Origin: Cryoendolithus antarcticus
Taxonomy: Eukaryota > Ascomycota > Dothideomycetes > Cladosporiales > Cladosporiaceae
DNA length: 64,000 nt
Direction of reading: 5' to 3'
Assembly: GCA_002077065.1 (NCBI GenBank)
Contig: NAJO01000004.1
Span: 620,001-684,000, forward strand
Shown: positions 35,962 to 45,255 of the stretch, in pieces
How positions within the stretch are numbered: the first letter of the stretch is position 1
How the letters are laid out: every line of letters starts with the position of its first letter
Position numbers and translations under genes: made by a program
The notes under the pieces: model-generated
Seen by the model: the letters and a program-made list of their open reading frames with translations, nothing else
The model's database searches: none
Told to the model about the DNA's origin: nothing

Positions 35962-38232
35962 TCAGATCAGCTGCCATGCTTGTATGCTAGCATTCCTACT
36001 GTCCCAGAACGCTTTCGTAAAGAAAACTAGACCCATACGCTCCGCGACGTTACCAGCAACGTACACAGCCATGGCCAGTACAGCTTGACCGTCTTGCCAA
36101 AGGTTCGGGGCAAGGCGATCGAACTCGTTCTGTACGTCCTCACTGACGTCTCGATTGTCTAGCGTTCTCAGTAACACATAGCGATAATTCTCGACAGTGT
36201 CGCCGCTGAACGGCTCACCGTACAGCAGTCCACAAGGTTTGCTGTCAGGATCTGGCACGTTCTGAATCGTTGCGCCTATACGAATCTTGTCTGCGGCGTG
36301 CACATCCTCGTACAGCTCGCTGACAAGAGCCATGCTACCGCTACTTCCATCGAGATCGAATGTTTGTGGTCCGCCGCAATTGATCCAGCGGAGATCATGG
36401 CTCGCGATGGATGGCGCCGTGAAATCTAGGAAGCCTCTCCGGCAACGTCTCAGGAAGAGAGCAGAGGTCATGTGCTGATCAATGCCGCGCTCTCTCTCGG
36501 CCTCTTCGTCCAAGGCGGGCTGCGTCGTGATCTGGCATTCGGGATCCAGCTCCCAGCTGCCGCTAGTAGCATGTACTCTGATCATCAGTTCAAAGCTGAC
36601 TTGACTACGCAATCGAAGCCAACTCCATGAAGGGAAGGCGTCATAAGGATCGGGCACGTAGTCCCAGTACTTTACATGCGCAACGCCATCGGGTGTAGAT
36701 GGGGCTTCGAGGATGCCAGCGCTAGCTTTACGTGGAGTGTCGACGCTCACCCAGAGCAGTGACAAGGGCAGTGTGTGATCATCCGGGTGGCCCCACAAGA
36801 ACTTCCGTGATTGTGATTGTCCCAGATCGGACAGAATGCCTTGGAAGGCTTTGTCCCGATCGTCCTCGTACGTCAATTTCCTGCCACTGTACCACTCGGC
36901 ACGTACAGCCCAGTGTAGGATTTGCTCGGCACCAGTCTGCTTGGCGCCTACTATGCTCGAATCCGGCAGCTGTGGTATGAAAGATGCGAGGTCCGAGGCG
37001 CTGACATCCATGACCAAATCTCCACTATGTGTGTCACTAAATCTGGTTGCACGGCACTGCCAAAATGCGCCCCAGTTAGACAAGTAGAGGCAGCGCGTGG
37101 ATAGTAGTTCTTCTTGCAATGTCCAGCCTCTTGACTTATAAGTCGACTCATCTCTCGAGATATGTGTCCAGCGCGGTAGTTCGGTGAGCATCAGTCGTGA
37201 GGCTTTGTTCGTGCCAGGCGATGAATCGATGACGGGCAGAGCGCAGTCGGCCCTGGTACTATGACGAGCGCCTGCTAGGCCGTCGTTGGCGTCTTGACCG
37301 CTGAGCTGAACGATCGTGAGCAAAGCCTCTGAGTAGATGAGGTCCATAGCGATGATCTGTGCTCGCTTGCTCTCCTCGTCGTCTTGTATGATGCACAGGC
37401 AGTCTACCCAAGCGTATTGCACCTCGAGCTGCTGTACGGTGCGGATGAAGTCCTGCACTACAATAGTCAGATCAGTCCAGGTCTCTCTCTCAAAAAGACT
37501 CCCGTGCTTCCGCAGGGCATCAACGTTACTGCCGTACGTTTGCAAACCAGGCACTTGGCCCCAGACGTAGCTAAGGCATACATAAGTGTCGAGAGTCGAA
37601 GCGTCTACCAAACAGCCGGCCGTCACATCTATCAGTATGATATCAAGCCTAGAGCCTGTGCGTGAACCAGCTAAGCTACTACAAGCGGAATGACCAGCCT
37701 GGCATAGTCTCAGCCACTTCTTCGCTGTCTTGATGTCGAGCGTAGCGCCTAGTTGCACGGGACTCACGCCCTGGACATTGCATTTGCGACGGTCTGTTGA
37801 GTCAAGTGCAAGCTGTCCACGATGTGCTTGATACACCTTTGCGGTGTGCGAAACGTATTCGCAGTAATTGTAGACCACGCGATACGACGTGAAGACAGCC
37901 TTCCGGCCAATGCGCACGGCTCGAGGCTGTACATTACAGTACTTGATGTTTCTATGGTATTGAGCTATATGCTCCGGGGCGAAGGCATTGGTCGGCAGCA
38001 GGCGAAAGACCATGGAGCAGAAGGGACAAGCTTGTCGCTCTGCATCGTCCACATCCTCGGGCGATGCGATGAAGCCCAGGATCCAGTCCCTGGCTGTCAA
38101 GATTCGTTGCGCTGTGAGGTGCTCCCAAACTCCAGATTTCTGGCAAAGCGCACAAAGCGGATTCTCTTTGCCTTCCGATGACTTTCCGCAGCTGATCGCG
38201 GCGCTAGAACGCGAGACACGGGCATGCCTCAT
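35962..38232 (-). CDS. HET-domain protein
   Basis: Intronless, 756 residues. An N-terminal Cys-containing segment (CALCQKSG then CPFCSMVF) spaced like a zinc-binding or disulfide pair precedes the HET domain. The HET domain (about residues 215-370) contains YVCLSYVWG, then YAWVDCLCIIQDD with SKRAQI, then RGWTLQEELLSTRCLYLS. The middle and C-terminus follow the common fungal HET architecture, including the segment with PSWSWLRL. The likely role is allorecognition or a related immune-like response, transferred from the family. It is the second HET gene in this window, 34 kb from the first. The two share only the domain, not overall similarity, so they are not a recent tandem duplicate. Confidence 0.92.
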   Translation of the reverse strand: MRHARVSRSSAAISCGKSSEGKENPLCALCQKSGVWEHLTAQRILTARDWILGFIASPEDVDDAERQACPFCSMVFRLLPTNAFAPEHIAQYHRNIKYCNVQPRAVRIGRKAVFTSYRVVYNYCEYVSHTAKVYQAHRGQLALDSTDRRKCNVQGVSPVQLGATLDIKTAKKWLRLCQAGHSACSSLAGSRTGSRLDIILIDVTAGCLVDASTLDTYVCLSYVWGQVPGLQTYGSNVDALRKHGSLFERETWTDLTIVVQDFIRTVQQLEVQYAWVDCLCIIQDDEESKRAQIIAMDLIYSEALLTIVQLSGQDANDGLAGARHSTRADCALPVIDSSPGTNKASRLMLTELPRWTHISRDESTYKSRGWTLQEELLSTRCLYLSNWGAFWQCRATRFSDTHSGDLVMDVSASDLASFIPQLPDSSIVGAKQTGAEQILHWAVRAEWYSGRKLTYEDDRDKAFQGILSDLGQSQSRKFLWGHPDDHTLPLSLLWVSVDTPRKASAGILEAPSTPDGVAHVKYWDYVPDPYDAFPSWSWLRLRSQVSFELMIRVHATSGSWELDPECQITTQPALDEEAERERGIDQHMTSALFLRRCRRGFLDFTAPSIASHDLRWINCGGPQTFDLDGSSGSMALVSELYEDVHAADKIRIGATIQNVPDPDSKPCGLLYGEPFSGDTVENYRYVLLRTLDNRDVSEDVQNEFDRLAPNLWQDGQAVLAMAVYVAGNVAERMGLVFFTKAFWDSRNASIQAWQLI

Positions 38233-39441
38233 TGCTGGTCTCGAGTCACGTTGTACCTCGAGTCCACCCCAGGTTCTGGAGCAGCCAAAAGCGGCTCCCG
38301 AGCGACTGGAAATGTGAATTCTGCGCCTCCCAGGTGCAGATAGTCACGATGAAACGCTCGTGACTGTTCGTTAAAGATCAAGGGGAGCCCAACGCTCCCG
38401 GCCAGCCTGCACATGACATAGCCATCCGCGGTGGTGCCGGAATCATCGAATTCAGGCCAGTTTAGTCGACTTGGTCAAGGATGTCAACTTCGCTATAGCA
38501 GGCTCTGCGTGATTGCTTTACCCCGGGGGAGGGTCCGTCTCTCCTGTCCGCTCGTCAAGTACTGTCCGTAGCTTTACTCAAGTTTCGAAGCCACTCGCAT
38601 CGCAGTGGCATCGCCTCTGAGGTGCCATAAGCTGACTCTGTGACTTGGCCCCAGATGCACCGAGTACGCCGAGACTGCCACATTGCTCATGCGAGCAAGA
38701 TTGGCCCGGCTGACATGCTGCAAGGCTGAAGACTGTTCCCTGCTCATGCAGCTCCGGCAGCGGAAGGAACCGGTATCCGCGGCACCTGCAGCAGAGTCAA
38801 TAGTGTATCCAGATCTGGCAACCACGACCAAACACATCGTTTACATCCTCCCATTCCGTGTCATCAATAAGAACTCTCTTATCTGCATATGATATGGTCA
38901 GGTGTCGGCGAACAGCTTCAGAGAACCAGTCTATCTCCGCTGGCCAGTATCAATGGCGATCAAGTAAGCAATTGGCTGCAAATCCCGTTCATCTAAATGA
39001 GTCAAGCAGCATGCACACTTCATCAAGTTAAGATTGGGTATGGCGCATGGTGGCGTATTGGAAGGGTCCAATTCTCTCAGCTGCTCCGGATTGTATACAT
39101 GATAAGGTAGCCGCGCGGTGAGTCTGTGTTCGTCAAGACATCGTCTATTCACTGTCGTTTTTGCCACTGGAGACCTTGAGTACTTCGCGACCAGCGAACG
39201 GACCTAAGTCCGCATTCAGGCTGGACAAGTCGCAATCTATCGGTGGACCCGGTCTGGACTTTGAGATCGGCATTCGACATATTGATCAATATTGGCAAGC
39301 TTCGCACTCCGGAGTGCTGTCGAAGGCGTGCAGCTGGACCACAACGCCGACAAAAGACTGTGCTACAGCACACGCCAGTCACAAAGACTACGTACGACTG
39401 CATTGTCCAGTAATGCTGCACCAACACGCGCAGGCTGTGTG
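38233..39441. other. 1.2-kb divergent intergenic region
   Basis: It separates the second HET gene (-) and the DUF7729 gene (+), so both promoters are here. The rightward frame of the DUF7729 gene is open back to 39292. Other open frames have no domain. Confidence 0.5.
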
Positions 39442-40653
39442 ATGGATCCGTCAGAAGGCACACGCTTGCCCGTGCCGGCTGCTGTGTCACGAAGCACCGA
39501 CCGGAATGCTTCGAGAGACATCTTGTGCAACACAAATCCGGCAACGTCGGATCGACAGCAAACAGCGTCACCCACTGGTCTCACGAAACTGCCCACGGGC
39601 TTGAGATCATTGTCAGCCGCAAGATGCCTCATACACTCGCTGCTATTTGCGCTGCTTTTCCTCTGCCAAGCCGTCAGAGGAGACGAACTGTACGGCACCG
39701 GCCTGCTCGCCACGGACGAGCTTGTCTTCGACCGCAGTGAACCACCAACACCACGCATGGGACTGCATGCAAGACAGGATGCATCTTCATCTCTGCCCGC
39801 AAGCATCGTACCCAGCGAGACGGCAGTCTCTAGCACGCCAACGTCGTCCGAGACGAGTCTCGCCACCGCAGTGGCAACGTCAACAGCCCTGCCGAGACCC
39901 TTCGATACAAGCCTTGGGAACAACTTCACCACCACGACCTGCCCGGCGTTCTTCAATTCATTCCTCTCGAACCAGACGTTCCAGGACTGCGTGCCCTTCT
40001 CGCTCTTACTACAGGTCAGTCGAGATCCACAAGACCTCACCTCACTCGTTTTTTACTAACATTCATTCCAGACGTCCTCCTCCTTCTTTACCACCCTCCG
40101 CTCACCTCCACTACTAAACCTCCTTCTCCAAACCTCCTGCTCGATCCCTTCACCCTCGACCTGTACCTCCCTCCTGTCCCAACTAGCCACAGACCTGCAA
40201 TCCTCGAGCAACTGCGGCTCAGACCTCCATCTTCAGAACCCACAAGTCTTGCAAGCCTTGGCCGGATTCGAAGCCTACCCAACGCTTCACTCAGCAGCCT
40301 GCCTCACGAACGCCCAAACAGGATCTTACTGCTTCGCGGACGCCGTGGGCAATGCCAGCGCGCCACAAAGCAGCTACGTCTACTACCTACCTCTTGGCGT
40401 GCAGCTACCTGATGGGACGCGGCCAGGGTGTACGCAATGCTTGAAAGACACGATGAGTATCTTCAAATCTGCTGCTGATGTCAAGGATACGCCGCTGTAC
40501 AGCACGTATGGCAAAGCGGCGGAGACGGTCGATGGTGTGTGCGGGAACGGCTTCGCTGCTGAAGGCGTTGTGCGAAGTGCGGGTGCAAGACTTGATGCGT
40601 CGGTAGCTGTGCTACTCGTGGCGATGGTTGCTGCTGCATTGATGCTGTGTTAG
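39442..40653 (+). CDS. DUF7729 secreted/GPI-type protein
   Basis: Two exons, 39442-40014 and 40072-40653 (intron 57 nt), giving 384 residues. A hydrophobic leader (LIHSLLFALLFLCQAVRG, about residues 58-75) is preceded by a long polar stretch, so it may act as a signal anchor, or the true start may lie further in. The conserved part follows: CPAFFNSFLSNQTFQDCVPFSLLLQ joined by the splice to TSSSFF, then NCGSDL, SYCFADAV, YYLPLGVQLPDGTRPGC and VCGNGF. This cysteine pattern is what I know as DUF7729. A C-terminal hydrophobic tail (VAVLLVAMVAAALMLC) suggests GPI anchoring. Function unknown. In-frame upstream ATG at 39292 is possible. Confidence 0.8.
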
Positions 40654-40958
40654 CACGACCCTCACGAAGAGATGGAATGCTTTGATTCCAGCGTTGCGGA
40701 AGGGCAGATGGTCAAGTGCTGACACTTCTGCCCGATATTTGGGATGGCTTTGGATTGGGATGTGGTCTACGAGGGATAGAGCGTGGGCATGACTTTTTGA
40801 TATCATGAGCTGAACTCTCTTCTTATTATCAATCGTCTATGTACACTTTCCTGCTGTCTGCCTCGCCGTATGTACGTCTTACAGCTTCTGCTGGGCCGTC
40901 GCACTTTCCTGCCCAAGTCAGCCTCCCGTTCCATCGCCAAAGACCCCACGCGCACTCA
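40654..40958. other. Convergent 3' intergenic region
   Basis: This is 305 bp between the stop codons of the DUF7729 gene and the S-formylglutathione hydrolase gene. It holds 3' sequence only. Confidence 0.5.
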
Positions 40959-41810
40959 CTAAGCTTTCAAATACTTCGCCGCGTGCTCCACGTGATCCTG
41001 CGCAAAACTTGAGATGAAGTAATACGAGTGGTCATACCCCTCTTGATACCGCACCTTCACCTTCTTCCCAGCCTTCTTCGCAGCCTCCTCGAACTTCTCC
41101 GGCAGCAGCTGGCCTTGCTTGTAGAAGTTATCCCCAGTCCCGACATCAATAAGAATATCCGTCTCGCCGTCGTACTTCGAGATCAGCTCCGTCGCATCGT
41201 GCTCAGCCCACTTCGACTTGTCCTCGCCGATGTAGCCGGAGAACGCTTTCTGTCCCCACGGGCAGTTGGATGGGTTGCAGATCGGCGCGAAGGCGGAAAC
41301 GGATTTGAAGAGGCCGGGGTGTCGGAGGAAGAGCGTCAGCGCACCGTGACCGCCCATGCTGTGCCCTGTTATGCTGGCTTTTGATGTGTCGACTTCCTTG
41401 AACTGCGACTTCACGGCGCCCAGCAGCTCTTCCGTGATGTAGCTCTCCATCTTGTAACCCTTACTCCAAGGCTCGGCGGTGGCGTCGATGTAGAAACCCG
41501 CGCCGGAGCCGAAGTCGTAGGCGTCGTTCTCGGTTGGGTAGTCTAGACCTCGTGGCGAAGTATCTGGGTACAAGATCGCGATACCGTGTTTTGAGGCTGT
41601 GGCGTGGAGGAAGCCCTTTTCGGCGCCGTTGTCGGGGGTGCAAGTTAGGCCTGCGAGGTAGAGGAGGAGAGGTGCTGGAGAGGATGTGGAGGCGGAGTGG
41701 GGGAGGAAGAGGTTCGCGGACATTTTTGTTGTGGTGGTCTTGGATTGGTGGGCGAGCTTTAACAGCTTGCCGCCGAAGGTGGCGATTGTCGCTGTGGTTT
41801 CGAAGGCCAT
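40959..41810 (-). CDS. S-formylglutathione hydrolase (esterase D family)
   Basis: Intronless, 283 residues, the normal length for the family. The enzyme splits S-formylglutathione into formate and glutathione, the last step of glutathione-dependent formaldehyde detoxification in the cytosol. The catalytic triad can be read: nucleophile Ser151 in GHSMGGHGA, Asp227 in IDVGTGDNF, and His261 in YDHSYYF. The oxyanion region (LAGLTCTPDN near residue 55) and the NPSNCPWGQKAF segment (about 179-190) are also family-typical. The start at 41810 has the context CCATGGCC. The gene is convergent with DUF7729 and has its own promoter in the 484-bp gap to RPB6. Confidence 0.95.
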   Translation of the reverse strand: MAFETTATIATFGGKLLKLAHQSKTTTTKMSANLFLPHSASTSSPAPLLLYLAGLTCTPDNGAEKGFLHATASKHGIAILYPDTSPRGLDYPTENDAYDFGSGAGFYIDATAEPWSKGYKMESYITEELLGAVKSQFKEVDTSKASITGHSMGGHGALTLFLRHPGLFKSVSAFAPICNPSNCPWGQKAFSGYIGEDKSKWAEHDATELISKYDGETDILIDVGTGDNFYKQGQLLPEKFEEAAKKAGKKVKVRYQEGYDHSYYFISSFAQDHVEHAAKYLKA

Positions 41811-42294
41811 GGTGGACGGTGGTGTGTGGTGGTATGAGTGAGATCAGATGGAGTAAGATAGAGAAAGTGACTATATGAAGAGAGAAAGATGTGTGCTCCT
41901 GCATATGGGAACATTTCTCTCAAGTCGGCAGTTGCAACCACCAACGCGGGGCTCCTTCCACTCGGAAGTGACGCATTGGTGGGGCGGCTTGTGAGAGCGC
42001 GGAAAAGGTGAGTAAATCAGCAGATACATGTACGGCTTCACTTACATCCATGGGTCTGTCGGATAATTGAGGATAGCCTGCTAATCTCCACTTGACCACT
42101 GCGTAGTCTGAAATCTCGCGCTGGTCAGTGCAAGACGTGTCAAACCTCAATAAAGTCCTGTGCGTTCTCGGGCACCAGTTTGCATGTAACTTTTTGCCCG
42201 TGATGAACAACTTTCGAACGCCTCGCTAATCGATTGTACCCTGTCGCAAACCTCGCCTCAAAGTCCGGCTGTGGTGTAAAAGTGTGCTGCGCAC
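41811..42294. other. Intergenic between FGH and RPB6
   Basis: Promoter of the S-formylglutathione hydrolase gene plus the 3' end of RPB6, which is leftward as well. No coding signal apart from antisense shadow frames. Confidence 0.5.
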
Positions 42295-42973
42295 TCAGAG
42301 TAGCTCTTCGCAAGTCCAGTCCTCGTAGCTGCCAGCATATTAGCCCGATTTCGCGACTGCTGAGACGCGCGAATGATGGAACGTACAAGCCATCCGGTAG
42401 GTACCGTCGCACGATCAGCGGTATCTTCTTCTCCCTCAACTCTTTGATGGCAATCTGCAAAGGGTCCGTCTCACCCTCCACATCGACCAACACAGGCGCG
42501 TTCATACTGTCATCTGCTGTCAGCACCTTTCGCTCCCTTATTCATACTGTAACATCGCAACCCACCTAATCTGCAGCGCCCGCGTGCCCAGAACTCTCGC
42601 TCTCTCATACTTGGTCATATACGGCGTCGTGTTCCGCTTCTCATCATCAATTTTCTTCTCCTTCTGACCTTTGACGGAATTTGCATTCTTCGCAGCCCGC
42701 TCCTGCGCTGTGAGATCCCCGCTCGTAACAATGTTGTCGGCGTGGAAATTTGTGGACTCGAGAGGTCTGTCTACCCCGTTTGTGTGCGCGTGCGCGTTGT
42801 CATCGTCGTTACCCAGGTCTTGTTCGAGGAAGTCGGCTTCTTCTATGAGGTTGTCTTCTTGGTCTCTGTGGAATGTGTCAGTATCATGCGCGTCGACTCG
42901 AGAGCTGATATTGAGACACGCACTCGCCGGCGCCGTAGTCCATGGGCTCATCGTCGCCGCCATAGTCGGACAT
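42295..42973 (-). CDS. RPB6: RNA polymerases I/II/III common subunit RPABC2
   Basis: Four exons: 42973-42924, 42865-42566, 42506-42387 and 42328-42295 (introns 58, 59 and 58 nt), giving 167 residues. Rpb6 is shared by all three nuclear RNA polymerases. The N-terminal half is acidic and disordered, starting [14 protein letters not shown]. The conserved core begins [20 protein letters not shown]. The splice joins it to [16 protein letters not shown], and exon 3 continues to [12 protein letters not shown]. Exon 4 supplies only [11 protein letters not shown] and the stop, matching the C-terminus of the family exactly. Because the last exon codes for 11 residues, automated callers may miss it. It shares a divergent promoter with the TFIIIA-like gene. 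Confidence 0.96.
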
Positions 42974-43285
42974 GATGAGAGCTGTATGCGGGGAATACAA
43001 GCGATAATAGGAGCGGGATTGATACCGAGGAGGCGAGAGCTGGCGGTAAGTGAGATCAAGGTGAATTGGGTGATTGCGTTTCCTCTTTAACACGAGCTTC
43101 ACTTGCAGCCAAAAGTTCGACAAGGTTTGACGCTAGTCATGCACGACGCGAGACCCCTGCTCGGCACGTGGCTCCCGAACCTTCTCCATGCCAAGATTTT
43201 GCGATCTACATTTCTTGTCAGTGGAACATATTTTCTCTTTTGCTTGTCACATTCATGCGCATTGGCGTCAAGGAGTGAGCGCAGG
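42974..43285. promoter_or_regulatory. Divergent promoter of RPB6 and the TFIIIA-like gene
   Basis: These 312 bp lie between two outward-read start codons. The rightward frame is open upstream to an ATG at 43103, inside this region; that start would add 61 hydrophobic residues unlike TFIIIA and is not favoured. I did not identify a specific factor site. Confidence 0.6.
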
Positions 43286-44887
43286 ATGGCGGTCTTGAAC
43301 AAGCGCGCAGCTGTCGACGATGTCACGCTACAGCGACCACAGAAGCAGAGGAAGGTCATCATGGACGACGAGGACTTCGAGATGGAGGACAAGCACACGA
43401 ATGCCAAAGGCGCGGTCGACGAGGGATACAGATCTGGCTCCGGTACAGCGGGTAGCATCGAAGACGACGCACACTCGGTTGCGGACACTTTGGCGACACG
43501 CACAACCTCTGGCAAGTCACAGCGAGCCAAGGTCTTCACATGTGAGTGGGAAGGATGCGGCCGGATGTTTGACCGTCCAGCTCGCGTTGAGATCCACATG
43601 CGAGGCTCACACACCAAGGAGAAGCCGTTCGCATGCCCCGAGGATGGCTGCGATAAGCGCTTCTTCCGGAAGGAACATCTTGCAGCGCATACCAAGGCCA
43701 AGCACGAAGACGCCCGCAATCACATCTGTGACTACACCATGAAGCTTGGGGACGAGTGTGGTAAATCATTTCATACCGCTCAGAAGCTGAAGAAGCATAT
43801 GGCGATGCACGAGGAAAAGGAGGATAAGACCTGCGCAGATTGCGGGCAGATGTTCAGGAAGCAGGAGACGCTGCAGAGGCATATCAAGTCCGCGCACTTG
43901 GACGAGCCGGCGTACAGATGCACGCACATGGATGAGAGTGGTGGTGGCAACATGCTGCAAGAAGATTGCGGCCAGTCCTTCAAGACTGTCAACGCGCTCA
44001 ACCGCCACATGAACAGGGATCACTCTGGTCCGAAGCATTTCTGCGAGATCTGCGCTATACATTCTCAAGTCGGCGCTGCGGATGGTTCTGCATCCACGGA
44101 CAACACCATTATCGGCTTCTCAACCCACGCCGAGCTGCAACACCACATCAAACTCATCCATCCCCCGACTTGTAACGACTGCGGCCAACCGTGCAAATCA
44201 AACCGTGCTCTGAAAGCTCACATCGAAATCTACCACACACCCGCCAACCTGCGTGCAACCATTGCTTGCCTCGAGGTCTCCTGCCCTCGCAAGTTCACCA
44301 AGAACGGGAACATGAAAGTGCACTACCAGAGCGTGCACGTAAAAGCCAGGCTCTTTGTGTGCGGACAGTACGACTTGTCTCAATCAATGCATGTACCAGG
44401 CTGGGATGGCGCCGGGTGCGGGAGTGCGATGAACTCCAAGGCGACTCTAGAGGAGCACATAAGAGTCCAACATCTTCTACTACCTCGCAAAGGCACATCA
44501 GCCCAAACGAGTAAGCAGATGGGTAGAGCACGCGCCGCTCCCATCCCAGCCACCACGGCCAAAGCTTCGCTGCTCACGGGTCAAGGCTACGAGCAGCATC
44601 GTCCGATTGCATGCCATCTGGCTGAATGTCAGAGAAGGTTCATGAGAGAGTACGATCTCGCTACTCACCTGGAGCTGGGCCACGGCTGGAATATCGACGA
44701 TGTGAATGACCTTATGGCTGAACGGGATGCCAAAGCTGGTGGCGACTTCTGGATCGGTGGCGCTGAGGTGCTAGAGGATGATGCGGATCAAGAGCTTCGA
44801 GCAAGGCTACTGGAAGGCATGCAGCTGGGTTGGCCTGTGGGCAGGATGACGGGTACGGAAGCCATCGATCCGGCTCTAGGGGACTAA
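43286..44887 (+). CDS. TFC2: C2H2 zinc-finger protein, probable TFIIIA
   Basis: Intronless, 533 residues from the ATG at 43286. An acidic N-terminus precedes an array of about ten C2H2 fingers. The first eight or so are close together, from FTCEWEGCGRMFDRPARVEIH through PTCNDCGQPCKSNRALKAH and IACLEVSCPRKFTKNGNMKVH. A widely spaced ninth and a tenth (IACHLAECQRRFMREYDLATHLELGH) follow after a spacer. TFIIIA binds the internal control region of 5S rRNA genes, recruits TFIIIC, and binds 5S RNA itself. Yeast TFIIIA (TFC2) also has a spacer before its last finger, which supports the call. Fingers 3, 5 and 9 have long inserts between the cysteines. The upstream in-frame ATG at 43103 would add a hydrophobic leader and is unlikely. 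Confidence 0.85.
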   Translation: MAVLNKRAAVDDVTLQRPQKQRKVIMDDEDFEMEDKHTNAKGAVDEGYRSGSGTAGSIEDDAHSVADTLATRTTSGKSQRAKVFTCEWEGCGRMFDRPARVEIHMRGSHTKEKPFACPEDGCDKRFFRKEHLAAHTKAKHEDARNHICDYTMKLGDECGKSFHTAQKLKKHMAMHEEKEDKTCADCGQMFRKQETLQRHIKSAHLDEPAYRCTHMDESGGGNMLQEDCGQSFKTVNALNRHMNRDHSGPKHFCEICAIHSQVGAADGSASTDNTIIGFSTHAELQHHIKLIHPPTCNDCGQPCKSNRALKAHIEIYHTPANLRATIACLEVSCPRKFTKNGNMKVHYQSVHVKARLFVCGQYDLSQSMHVPGWDGAGCGSAMNSKATLEEHIRVQHLLLPRKGTSAQTSKQMGRARAAPIPATTAKASLLTGQGYEQHRPIACHLAECQRRFMREYDLATHLELGHGWNIDDVNDLMAERDAKAGGDFWIGGAEVLEDDADQELRARLLEGMQLGWPVGRMTGTEAIDPALGD

Positions 44888-45255
44888 GCTGCCTGGGCAT
44901 GGGCGGACAGACGAGTGATGCAGCTGTCATGAAGTATCGACGGCACAGGTATGGCGCAAAGAGCATGAACGAAAGAGGAGGACTGGCTAATGTAATCAAC
45001 GAGACCCACGACGCAATGAGGCATGAAGAGATGGAAAGGCTATGCACTACGCCAATTGTAGTAGCTCGGTAGAATCACGACGCTTTTCAGCATCGTATAA
45101 TTTGCTCGACAGCAGCGCACTCCCATGAAGTTTCCAAGCATTGCAATCATCCCTCCCATATGCATTCCACTCCGGGGTATCATCTCGCTTTTCTAATCTT
45201 GCCTCGCAATCACCTGCTTCCATGTATGCTCGTTGTGCTTGCAGTGCACCCAGAT
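44888..45255. other. Convergent 3' intergenic region
   Basis: This is 368 bp between the stop codons of the TFIIIA-like gene and exportin-T; 3' untranslated sequence of both. No gene seen. Confidence 0.5.

Noticed and set aside
43103..43285. 61-codon N-terminal extension of the TFIIIA-like protein
   Set aside because: It adds a hydrophobic leader foreign to TFIIIA. The ATG at 43286 starts the acidic N-terminus.
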